Source: Acinetobacter cumulans
Lineage (GTDB): Bacteria > Pseudomonadota > Gammaproteobacteria > Pseudomonadales > Moraxellaceae
Direction: 5' to 3'
DNA length: 64,000 nucleotides
Assembly (NCBI RefSeq): GCF_003024525.3
Contig: NZ_CP035934.2
Span: 3,100,001 to 3,164,000 of the forward strand
Shown: piece by piece, positions 18,121 to 25,218 of the stretch
Position numbering within the stretch: position 1 is the stretch's first letter
Layout of the letters: each line of letters opens with the position of its first letter
The notes under the pieces: generated by a model
Databases searched by the model: none
What the model saw: the letters and a program-made list of their open reading frames with translations, nothing else
What the model was told of the DNA's origin: nothing
Position numbers and translations under genes: made by a program

Positions 18121-18570
18121 ATGATATTGAAACGTGTTCTATCTATCGCACTACTCGGTTTTTGTAGCACTCTGTATGCCAATGATATGGTTGGGGTTTG
18201 GAAAACCATTGATGAACAAACGGGCTACTCGCGTGCAGATGTCACCATCACTAAAAATAGCGATGGAAGCTATACAGGTAAAATTACTGCCATTCGACCA
18301 CTGCCCTATAAAGCTCTCGTTGAAACTTGTGAAAAGTGTAAAGGCCCACTTAAAAATACCAAATTGGTGGGACTTGAAATATTAAAAGGATTTAAACAAA
18401 ACCCACAACATGAAAATGAATTTGTGGGCGGGACTGTGCTCGATCCACTGTCTGGGAATGTCTACAAAGGCAAAGCTAAACTCAATCCGACTGGCAAGCG
18501 GCTCACAATGCGTGGCTATATTGGTGTCTCTGCACTCGGCCGAAGCACCACGTGGATTCGCGCAGAATAA
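18121..18570 (+). CDS. DUF2147 family secreted protein, copy 4
   Basis: This 149-aa paralogue is separated from the other three by cbpA, cbpM and the DUF465 gene. It has a signal peptide (KRVLSIALLGFCSTLYA before NDMVG), GVWKTIDEQTGYSRADVTI, the CxxC pair TCEKCKGPLKNTKLVGL, GTVLDPLSGNVYKGKAKL and MRGYIGVSALGRSTTWIR. AGGGAAAA upstream supports the start. It resembles copy 1 most in the LKN and RGY blocks. The function is unknown. Its placement suggests either an old duplication across the cbpAM unit or insertion of cbpAM into the array. Confidence 0.85.
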   Translation: MILKRVLSIALLGFCSTLYANDMVGVWKTIDEQTGYSRADVTITKNSDGSYTGKITAIRPLPYKALVETCEKCKGPLKNTKLVGLEILKGFKQNPQHENEFVGGTVLDPLSGNVYKGKAKLNPTGKRLTMRGYIGVSALGRSTTWIRAE

Positions 18571-18582
18571 TCAACACAACCT

Positions 18583-18607
18583 TGGGTGAAACCTTAGCTT
18601 TCACCCA
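18583..18607. terminator. Stem-loop between convergent DUF2147 copy 4 and corA-like gene
   Basis: TGGGTGAAA and TTTCACCCA form a perfect 9-bp stem with a 7-nt loop in the 58-base gap between the two stops. Neither strand has a good T-tract, so termination would be partial. Confidence 0.55.
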
Positions 18608-18628
18608 GCGTATAAACTGAAAGCAACT

Positions 18629-19873
18629 TTATTTTTTCACCGCCAGTTTTTCAATTTCCTTTAAAGTCTTTTTGGTTCCACTGACCGTTTGCTTAATTGG
18701 CTCATAATCCATAAACCACAGTAAATTTACGTGCTGGTCGGTTTGTTGTTGTGCCAACATATCTATTACACTTTTTTCTCCACGGCCAACCAAATGGCGA
18801 CGGTAAAAATAATAAATAAGAATCAAGGTCGTCATCAGCATAATAGCCAACATGATCCAAAATCCTGTCGGAGATTTTAAGCCAGGAATAAACTCAAAGT
18901 TCATTCCATACACCCCTGTCAATAAAGTGAGTGGTGCAAATATGGCGGTAATGATGGCCAAAATACGCATGTTTTCATTGGTTTGATTGGCAATGGCTGA
19001 AAAATGTAAATCAATGGCCGCTTGAACTGCAGAGCGTAATCGAGTTGTATGCTTTTGAATTCGCTCCACGTGGCTACTTAAATCATCCACGCGTAGCAAC
19101 ATAATGTCTTGCTTTTCACTGCGCTTCTTACCTTTGAGATGTGAGTAATTATCAACAATTTCATCACGCAATTCTTGCAAGACTTCGATCTGCTCTTCAC
19201 ACAGGTTTTCAATTTGTTGAAAGGCCATATTTTCCTGCAAAAGCTGATGCCACTTAGTAAAGCGTCGATGACCTTGCAACAGCTCTTGTTGCCAAAATTC
19301 GACACGACGCGTTAATGGCACCCGTAAATCTAAATATCCATCTACCATGGTATTGAGCAAACGTAGGGCTAAATCAAGCGGTGTAATCGGGAGTTTTCGC
19401 GGTTTTTGATGTTCTTCGATCGGTCGCATCAACACCGTTTCAATACGTTGTACGTAGCTTTCAATTTCTTTATTGCCCTGTTCACGTACCGTCACCAAGA
19501 TCTGTGGCGTCATTAAAAAGCTAATCGGTGTTGTGGCTAAGCCAAACAGGCGATCGTGCTTTTCCTTGCTAGGTGTATCCAATTTAATCTGATCATCTGG
19601 TGTAATCAGTTTACGGAAAATCAGTAAGTCATAATCGTCGAGGGCATCAAAGGCGCAAGGATGCTCTAAATTTAAAATATCACGCAAATGGTATTCATTC
19701 ACCCACAGCTGAGTAAGTTGATAGAGCTCTTGTTGCCAATGCTCTGCCCGATTCACTAAATCCTCACGGGTAAAATCGAGCCAAATAAATTCAGCATCTT
19801 GATGCTCTAGCGCTGACTTTTGGACAAAGATATGTTGCCCTGTGGGGTGCTGATAAAAATAATAGCTTTGCAT
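18629..19873 (-). CDS. CorA/ZntB-family divalent cation transporter
   Basis: CorA-type proteins are pentameric channels for magnesium, or for zinc in the ZntB subfamily. The 414-aa protein has a large cytoplasmic domain rich in long helices (residues 1-310). Two C-terminal membrane helices follow, the first ending in the signature YGMNF (about residue 325) and the second as FWIMLAIMLMTTLILIYYFY. It is about 90 residues longer than E. coli CorA (316 aa), with an extra tail of about 50 residues after the second helix (VDM- and LLWFMDYEP-containing). The pore loop after GMN reads EFIPGL, not the canonical MPEL, so the preferred ion is uncertain. Confidence 0.83.
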   Translation of the reverse strand: MQSYYFYQHPTGQHIFVQKSALEHQDAEFIWLDFTREDLVNRAEHWQQELYQLTQLWVNEYHLRDILNLEHPCAFDALDDYDLLIFRKLITPDDQIKLDTPSKEKHDRLFGLATTPISFLMTPQILVTVREQGNKEIESYVQRIETVLMRPIEEHQKPRKLPITPLDLALRLLNTMVDGYLDLRVPLTRRVEFWQQELLQGHRRFTKWHQLLQENMAFQQIENLCEEQIEVLQELRDEIVDNYSHLKGKKRSEKQDIMLLRVDDLSSHVERIQKHTTRLRSAVQAAIDLHFSAIANQTNENMRILAIITAIFAPLTLLTGVYGMNFEFIPGLKSPTGFWIMLAIMLMTTLILIYYFYRRHLVGRGEKSVIDMLAQQQTDQHVNLLWFMDYEPIKQTVSGTKKTLKEIEKLAVKK

Positions 19874-19916
19874 GTCTCAAATTATTATGGCTTTTCTTTA
19901 TGACGCATCATGCCAT

Positions 19917-19945
19917 AAAAAAAGCCCTCAATTGAGGGCTTTTTT
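19917..19945 (-). terminator. Intrinsic terminator of pnp (bidirectional)
   Basis: AAAGCCCTCA and TGAGGGCTTT form the palindrome with A-runs and T-runs on both sides. On the minus strand it lies about 20 bases after the pnp stop. Confidence 0.9.
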
Positions 19946-19963
19946 GTTTAGAACATCACAAGA

Positions 19964-22057
19964 TTAAGCTTGTTCGATGTCTTTCATTGTTAACTTGATA
20001 CGACCACGGTTGTCGACATCAGCAACTTGAACTTTAATCTCTTGACCTTCTTTCAATACGTCTGCAACGTTTGCAATACGCTCGTTAGAAATTTGAGAGA
20101 TGTGAAGCAAGCCGTCAGTACCTGGAAAAATGTTGACGAACGCACCGAATTCAACGATACGGATTACTTTACCAGTGTAGATTGTACCTGGTTCGATTTC
20201 AGCAGTAAGCGCTTGGATTTTCGCAACAGCAGCAGAAGCAGCCGCTTTAGTTTCACCAAATACGCGAACTGTACCGTTATCTTCGATATCGATTGCAGCT
20301 TTAGTTTCTTCAGTAATTGCACGGATTGTTGCGCCACCTTTACCAATCACATCACGGATTTTGTCCGGGTTGATGTTGATCACTTGGAATGTAGGCGCGT
20401 GCATAGAAATTTCAGGACGAGCGCGTGAAATTACTTGGTTCATTTCGTTCAGGATGTGCATACGGCCAGCATAAGCTTGGTTCAATGCAGTTTCCATGAT
20501 CTCTTCAGTAATACCTTCGATCTTGATGTCCATTTGAAGCGCAGTAATACCGTTTGCAGAACCTGCTACTTTAAAGTCCATGTCGCCAAGGTGGTCTTCG
20601 TCTCCCAAGATGTCAGAAAGAACTGCGAAACGCTCGCCTTCTTTCACTAGACCCATTGCGATACCTGCAACTGGCGCTTTAAGTGGAACACCTGCATCCA
20701 TAAGTGATAGAGAAGCACCACATACAGAAGCCATTGAAGATGAACCGTTAGATTCAGTGATGTCAGATACGATACGGATTACATACGGGAAGCGGTCAGC
20801 TGCAGGAAGAACGGCTTGAACACCACGACGTGCTAGACGACCGTGACCGATTTCACGACGTTTAGGACCTGATTCACGACCCGTTTCACCTACAGAGTAT
20901 GCAGGGAAGTTGTAGTGCAACATGAAGTTATCAGTTTTCGTACCTGCAAGGGTATCAACCATTAACGCATCACGTGTATTACCCAAAGTTGTTGTTACCA
21001 ACGCCTGAGTTTCACCACGTGTGAACAATGCAGAACCGTGAGCACGGTCTAATACGCCAACTTGTACGTCGATTGCACGAACAGTTTTTGTATCACGACC
21101 ATCAATACGTGGCTTACCAGACAAGATGTTGTCACGTACTGTACGATATTTAAGGTCTTCGAATAATTCGTTAACTTCGTCAGCAATGCCAGTTTCGTCA
21201 TTTTCAGGAACGAATTGAGCCAATGCTTCTTCAGACAATGCATCAAGCGCTGCATAACGTTCATGCTTAACAGCAATAGTATAAGCATCAGAAATTTTCG
21301 CTTCGAATGCGTCTTTCAGTTTGCCAAGAAGTTCTTCGTTTTTAACTGGAGCAACCCATGTTGATTCAACTGCACCAGCAGCTGCAGCAAATTCTTTGAT
21401 CGCTTGGATCGCGATTTGCATTTCGTCATGACCGAACAATACAGCGCCAAGCATTTGGTCTTCTGAAAGTTCTTTCGCTTCAGATTCAACCATAAGCACT
21501 GCAGATTCTGTACCTGCAACAACAAGGTCAAGATCAGATTCTTTTAACTGTTCGTGGTTCGGGTTAAGAATGTATTCGCCGTTGATTAAACCAACACGCG
21601 CACCACCAATTGGACCACGGAACGGCGTACCTGCGATAGAAAGCGCAGCAGATGTACCCAACATTGCAGCAATGTCAGCATCCATAGTTTTGTCAGAAGA
21701 AATAACAGTTGCTGTTACTTGGATTTCGTTGAAGTAACCTTCTGGGAACAACGGACGAATTGGACGGTCGATTAGACGTGAAATTAGAGTTTCAGCTTCA
21801 GACGCGCGGCCTTCACGCTTGCCATAACCACCAGGGATACGACCAGCTGCATATTGTTTTTCTTGGTAGTTAACAGTCAATGGGAAGAAGTCTTGACCTG
21901 CTTTTGCTTTTGGTTGAGCAACTACAGCAACAAGGACTTGTACGCCACCCATTGTAATCACAACAGTATTGGCTTGACGTGCAACACGGCCTGTTTCAAG
22001 CACTACATTGTGCTGACCAAATTGGAATTCTTTACGAATAATATTAAACATCGACAT
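19964..22057 (-). CDS. pnp: Polyribonucleotide nucleotidyltransferase (PNPase)
   Basis: PNPase degrades RNA 3'-5' by phosphorolysis, is a core part of the degradosome and influences small-RNA stability. The 697-aa sequence has two RNase PH domains (about residues 10-220 and 310-545) joined by a helical domain. A KH domain ([19 protein letters not shown], about 555-610) and an S1 domain ([19 protein letters not shown], about 620-690) follow. The length is close to E. coli (711 aa). The gene follows rpsO on the same strand, the classic rpsO-pnp order. Hairpins at 22210-22258 lie in the spacer and may control read-through and leader processing. Confidence 0.98.
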   Translation of the reverse strand: MSMFNIIRKEFQFGQHNVVLETGRVARQANTVVITMGGVQVLVAVVAQPKAKAGQDFFPLTVNYQEKQYAAGRIPGGYGKREGRASEAETLISRLIDRPIRPLFPEGYFNEIQVTATVISSDKTMDADIAAMLGTSAALSIAGTPFRGPIGGARVGLINGEYILNPNHEQLKESDLDLVVAGTESAVLMVESEAKELSEDQMLGAVLFGHDEMQIAIQAIKEFAAAAGAVESTWVAPVKNEELLGKLKDAFEAKISDAYTIAVKHERYAALDALSEEALAQFVPENDETGIADEVNELFEDLKYRTVRDNILSGKPRIDGRDTKTVRAIDVQVGVLDRAHGSALFTRGETQALVTTTLGNTRDALMVDTLAGTKTDNFMLHYNFPAYSVGETGRESGPKRREIGHGRLARRGVQAVLPAADRFPYVIRIVSDITESNGSSSMASVCGASLSLMDAGVPLKAPVAGIAMGLVKEGERFAVLSDILGDEDHLGDMDFKVAGSANGITALQMDIKIEGITEEIMETALNQAYAGRMHILNEMNQVISRARPEISMHAPTFQVININPDKIRDVIGKGGATIRAITEETKAAIDIEDNGTVRVFGETKAAASAAVAKIQALTAEIEPGTIYTGKVIRIVEFGAFVNIFPGTDGLLHISQISNERIANVADVLKEGQEIKVQVADVDNRGRIKLTMKDIEQA

Positions 22058-22209
22058 GTTTTATTTTTTCCTAGTTCTTGTGAACAATTATTCTAGTGGA
22101 GACCCCTAAGGTTTGGCATTCACTCAGCTAAACACTAGCCCGCAACATAAATGACAAAGCTTAGAAGCCGACCTCACTAGAGACATTAAATACACATTTA
22201 AGACACAAA

Positions 22210-22233
22210 GAAGGAGCGAATCATCGCCCCTTC
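22210..22233 (-). terminator. Attenuating stem-loop between rpsO and pnp
   Basis: On the minus strand a 10-bp stem (GAAGGGGCGA with TCGCTCCTTC, one G-U) closes a 4-nt loop and is followed by TTTGTGTCTT. It is a plausible partial terminator for rpsO that lets some transcripts reach pnp. Confidence 0.6.
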
Positions 22234-22238
22234 CCCAT

Positions 22239-22258
22239 TATCCAACCAAGGTTGGATA
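22239..22258 (-). other. Perfect short palindrome in the rpsO-pnp spacer
   Basis: TATCCAACC and GGTTGGATA flank a 2-nt centre. As RNA it gives an 8-bp hairpin with a 4-nt loop next to the stem at 22210. RNase III cleavage of the pnp leader is known in E. coli; a similar role here is inference. Confidence 0.5.
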
Positions 22259-22322
22259 GACTTTAGATTTCAGTATTACGGCATTCGACATGCAATAGTC
22301 CGAAAATCAAAGTTTAATCGAA

Positions 22323-22592
22323 TTAACGACGTAAACCTAAAGCAGCAATCAAAGCGCTGTAACGAGTAGCGTCTTTACCTTTAAGGTAGTCAAGAAGCTT
22401 ACGACGTTGGTTAACCATACGGATAAGACCGCGACGGCTATGATGGTCGTGTTTGTGTTCTTTGAAGTGACCTTGCAAATCATTGATTTGAGCAGTTAAA
22501 AGAGCTACTTGAACTTCTGGTGAACCAGTGTCGTTTTCAGCGCGAGCGAATTTTGCAACGATCTCTGCGCGATCTGCGTTTGTTAAAGCCAT
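22323..22592 (-). CDS. rpsO: 30S ribosomal protein S15
   Basis: S15 binds the central domain of 16S rRNA and nucleates assembly of the 30S platform. The 89-aa product matches the family over its whole length: [17 protein letters not shown], the basic [26 protein letters not shown] read in parts, and a final AALGLRR. The start has CGGAG about eight bases upstream. It is the first gene of the rpsO-pnp unit. The upstream 270 bases, up to the terminator at 22895, should hold its promoter and the leader used for autoregulation. Confidence 0.98.
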   Translation of the reverse strand: MALTNADRAEIVAKFARAENDTGSPEVQVALLTAQINDLQGHFKEHKHDHHSRRGLIRMVNQRRKLLDYLKGKDATRYSALIAALGLRR

Positions 22593-22892
22593 TCGATTTC
22601 TCCGAGATGCTTAATAAGTTACTTTTGATACAAATCAAACTGATTCTTCAAAACCAATTTGACTGCCGTGCATCACTACAGCAAGTCCAATATATTAAGG
22701 GAAAATGCCCCCGATTGCAAAAAAGTTCATCTGCTTTGCACTATTATTCATGCAAACTTTGTTTGCCTATATTTTAAACAAAATAAATCTGGCTTATTTG
22801 AACGCTTTTTTGCACAGCAGATAACTAAACTTACAAAAATATTTTAGCTCCTGTACTGAGTGTCATTTTTGCAAACAGTTCGCCCCAAAAAG

Positions 22893-23025
22893 ATAAAAAA
22901 AAGCCCGGGCAGAACCCGGGCTTTTTTGCGCTGTAGTTTCTTCTGTTTTCATTATTATTTTATTATTTATTGTTTTATGGCGCGTTCTCGCGTCTTGTTT
23001 CTCAAACATTCCATGTTTTAAGTTG
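22893..23025 (-). ncRNA. Candidate GacA-controlled small RNA, module B
   Basis: No protein frame of quality occupies this stretch. On the minus strand a promoter-like TTGAAT-N16-CATAAG (23032-23059) is followed by a predicted RNA of about 130 nt. It has an AAACAU-GGA-AUGUUU hairpin (23004-23018), a CGCG-AGAA-CGCG hairpin, a long A-rich single-stranded part and a strong terminator stem GCCCGGG (22901-22923) with U-run. An 18-bp palindrome at 23093-23110, about 75 bases upstream of the inferred start, matches the GacA site at 11 of 12 positions. It resembles module A in order and motifs but has only one GGA-loop hairpin. The identity as an Rsm/CsrB-type RNA is inference. Confidence 0.6.
22895..22927. 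terminator. Strong intrinsic terminator ending small-RNA module B
   Basis: AAGCCCGGG and CCCGGGCTT form a 9-bp GC-rich stem with a 5-nt loop, with an A-run before and a T-run after it, so it works on both strands. Confidence 0.92.
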
Positions 23026-23031
23026 TACTTC

Positions 23032-23059
23032 CTTATGCGGTAGATTTTGACAGATTCAA
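23032..23059 (-). promoter_or_regulatory. Possible sigma-70 promoter of module B
   Basis: On the minus strand TTGAAT (23054-23059) and CATAAG (23032-23037) are spaced by 16 bases; each matches four of six consensus positions. A weak core promoter fits an activator-dependent gene. Confidence 0.4.
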
Positions 23060-23092
23060 GCTGTGAAAAAAGTCGCATTTTCCTAATTTATC

Positions 23093-23110
23093 TGTAAGCT
23101 ATTTCGTACA
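23093..23110. promoter_or_regulatory. GacA upstream activating sequence-like palindrome, module B
   Basis: The plus strand reads TGTAAG-CTATTT-CGTACA. The established GacA (UvrY) site is TGTAAG-N6-CTTACA, so one position differs. The same variant occurs at 23363-23380. Confidence 0.65.
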
Positions 23111-23154
23111 TTTAACACACAAACAACAAACTATTCACCAAATATTTCACGCAT

Positions 23155-23190
23155 AAAAAAGCCCTGCAGTCTCTCCCAAAACTGCAAGGC
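23155..23190 (-). terminator. Intrinsic terminator ending small-RNA module A
   Basis: On the minus strand GCCTTGCAGT and ACTGCAGGGC form a 10-bp stem (one U-G pair) with a 10-nt loop that contains GGGA, followed by six T. Confidence 0.88.
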
Positions 23191-23319
23191 TTAGCGGCTG
23201 TAAGTTTCCTCTTTACTTACTTCATTGTAAGTTCGCTGTCTTCACGACTTTTTTATTCTATTTGTGCGATTTTACCCAACATTCCATGTTGAGCACTTTA
23301 TTGTGTGAAGCCATCTTCT
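23155..23319 (-). ncRNA. Candidate GacA-controlled CsrA/RsmA-binding small RNA, module A
   Basis: The stretch between recD and module B has no credible protein frame. The predicted minus-strand RNA of about 150-165 nt has three hairpins, each with GGA exposed: CAACAU-GGA-AUGUUG (23277-23291), GUAAGU-AAAGAGGAA-ACUUAC (23200-23220) and a 10-bp terminator stem with loop UUUGGGAGAG (23161-23190) plus U-run. The first is close to the CsrA high-affinity consensus ACARGGAUGU. An 18-bp GacA-like palindrome lies at 23363-23380, about 50 bases upstream of a TATAAG (23326-23331). These features together define the RsmY/Z and CsrB class. The exact 5' end is a guess, and the assignment is inference from sequence. 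Confidence 0.65.
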
Positions 23320-23362
23320 CAGAAACTTATACAAAGCTCTATGCGTCAATTTCTCGAATTGT

Positions 23363-23380
23363 TGTAAGAAATTTCGTACA
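23363..23380. promoter_or_regulatory. GacA upstream activating sequence-like palindrome, module A
   Basis: The plus strand reads TGTAAG-AAATTT-CGTACA, one mismatch from TGTAAG-N6-CTTACA and identical in both half-sites to the copy at 23093-23110. It lies just past the recD stop codon. Confidence 0.65.
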
Positions 23381-23406
23381 AAACAAAGCACATCAGTACC
23401 TTAAAT

Positions 23407-25179
23407 TTAACTCAGCGTAGTAGCAACCTTGGCACTTAACCCACTACGGCGCAACGTTCGAACGCTCATTGCATTCGCCAATGACGAACGTGCAGCCAAT
23501 ATACTGACGACTTTTTTCGCACGTGTGATGGCCGTATAGATGAGTTCTTTACTTAATAATTGCTGTGCATTGGCATCTAACACCACCACGGTATGGGTAA
23601 ATTCAGAACCTTGTGATTTATGAATGGTGAGCGCATAGGCCGTCTGTATGCTTTTAGGTAAGCGAGCAGCAGCGACCCATTTCTGTAAACTCGGAAAGTA
23701 CACTGCAAACTGTATTTGACCTTGTTGTTGCTGTTGAAAGCAGATGCCAATATCACCATTCGACAGCCCGAGCTGATAGTCGTTATAGGTCATCATGACT
23801 GGGCGACCAACATACCACTCGCCTTGCTTCGCTTGCTGTGTAGCTTCAAGCACGCGTTGCTCGATCTGCTCATTCAGCACATTCAAACCCAGATTGCCAT
23901 GCCGAATAGCCGACAACACGCGATAATCGTCAAAACGTGCAATCACCTGTTCAATTTCGGCGACATCTTTTATTTTTGGGGTCTGTTGCAAAAGGGAAAC
24001 TAAAGCTTGGCAATAACCAGAAAAACCAAACATTAGCTGATCATAATAACGTGACCACATCGCCAGCGTAATATCACTCTCTTGCTCGGGCAGATACTGC
24101 AACTGAATCTGATTGTGCATGCTGTCCGTTAATGCGATTTCCCCCAACTCACCCGCAGGTACAAGCGCTTGCTCGAATTGTTGTAACACGCCATCAATTA
24201 CACGATTCTGTTGTATAAATTGCGCCATTCGACCAATCAATTGCTCACCATCAAAACGGCGACTAGTCACCAAATGCACGTGATTTTCAGCCAATGCAGG
24301 CACTTGCTGTAGATCCGCTAAAACGGATCCCACATCCACAGAGGCCAATTGGTCGGCATCGCCCAATAAAATCAGGCGGGTCTGTGGTGCAACTGCGGCC
24401 AACAGCATTTTGGCTAAATTGAGATCTAACATCGAAGCTTCATCAACCACAATTACATCAAAGGGTAATGGACGCTTTGCATGAAAACGCGGGCGCTGTG
24501 TTTCACCTAGCCCTAACAGGCGATGCAACGTAATAGGCGTTAAACGCTTTAAATCATCACTGATTAAATCGGCCAGTTTCGGATCTGAAAATGAATTTTG
24601 TAAAGCTTCTTTCATCCGCTGCGCCGCTTTACCGGTGGGTGCTGCCATAGCAATACGAATATTGGGCAGGCTTTGATTTAAGACCGCAATAATACGTGCC
24701 AAAGTATAAGTTTTACCTGTACCAGGCCCGCCTGTGATAATACTCAGTGCTTGTGAAGCCACCATACGCATCGCTTGCTTTTGTTGCGTGTCTTCTAATA
24801 AAGCCTCTTGCTGTGGGCTTAAAGTCAAAGCGGGTAACTGTTGTTGTTTCAATGTTGCAACATACTGGGCCAATTGAAATTCTAATGACCAATAGCGATA
24901 TAGATAAATCTGCTGCTGATCATATACAAATGGTGCAATCTGTTGATTAGCTGCATCTTCACTTGTGGCATATAAGCCAGCCAGCAATTGCAACTCACTT
25001 TCTGTACATGGCAGACAGCTATCACCTTGGGCCAAGGCCTGAAAAATTTGCTGTATAAAAACAGTAGCTTTTTCTCGCATTAATGCAGAGCTATGTTGTA
25101 AAGACACATATTTTGCCCAAGCCTGCATTGGCAAGTCTTTTTGATCATTTTCCACACAGTTATCCTCAAATTTATCCAC
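23407..25179 (-). CDS. recD: Exodeoxyribonuclease V alpha subunit RecD
   Basis: RecD is the 5'-3' helicase of the RecBCD enzyme, which processes double-strand breaks for recombination. The 590-aa product has the Walker A motif GGPGTGKTYTLARI (about residue 150), a VVDEASMLD Walker B, and the C-terminal motifs YALTIHKSQGSEF and YTAITRAKK. The length is near that of E. coli RecD (608 aa). It is the last gene of recC-recB-recD, starting about 40 bases after the recB stop. No intrinsic terminator follows directly; the next transcription stop on this strand is that of small-RNA module A at 23155. Confidence 0.96.
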   Translation of the reverse strand: MDKFEDNCVENDQKDLPMQAWAKYVSLQHSSALMREKATVFIQQIFQALAQGDSCLPCTESELQLLAGLYATSEDAANQQIAPFVYDQQQIYLYRYWSLEFQLAQYVATLKQQQLPALTLSPQQEALLEDTQQKQAMRMVASQALSIITGGPGTGKTYTLARIIAVLNQSLPNIRIAMAAPTGKAAQRMKEALQNSFSDPKLADLISDDLKRLTPITLHRLLGLGETQRPRFHAKRPLPFDVIVVDEASMLDLNLAKMLLAAVAPQTRLILLGDADQLASVDVGSVLADLQQVPALAENHVHLVTSRRFDGEQLIGRMAQFIQQNRVIDGVLQQFEQALVPAGELGEIALTDSMHNQIQLQYLPEQESDITLAMWSRYYDQLMFGFSGYCQALVSLLQQTPKIKDVAEIEQVIARFDDYRVLSAIRHGNLGLNVLNEQIEQRVLEATQQAKQGEWYVGRPVMMTYNDYQLGLSNGDIGICFQQQQQGQIQFAVYFPSLQKWVAAARLPKSIQTAYALTIHKSQGSEFTHTVVVLDANAQQLLSKELIYTAITRAKKVVSILAARSSLANAMSVRTLRRSGLSAKVATTLS

Positions 25180-25218
25180 AGGATAATTTATTGTTTATTT
25201 GCTATTTTTTGTGACGAA

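Noticed and set aside
14296..18570. DUF2147 cluster considered as a mobile island
   Set aside because: No integrase, transposase, terminal repeats or tRNA flank it, and composition does not differ visibly from the surroundings. Local duplication explains it.
20027..21531. Long antisense frames opposite pnp
   Set aside because: They mirror the codon bias of pnp, have no start signals and no family features.
22863..23078. A 71-codon minus-strand frame between recD and rpsO
   Set aside because: It runs through a hairpin and a strong intrinsic terminator, has no ribosome binding site and no protein-like composition. It lies over small-RNA module B.
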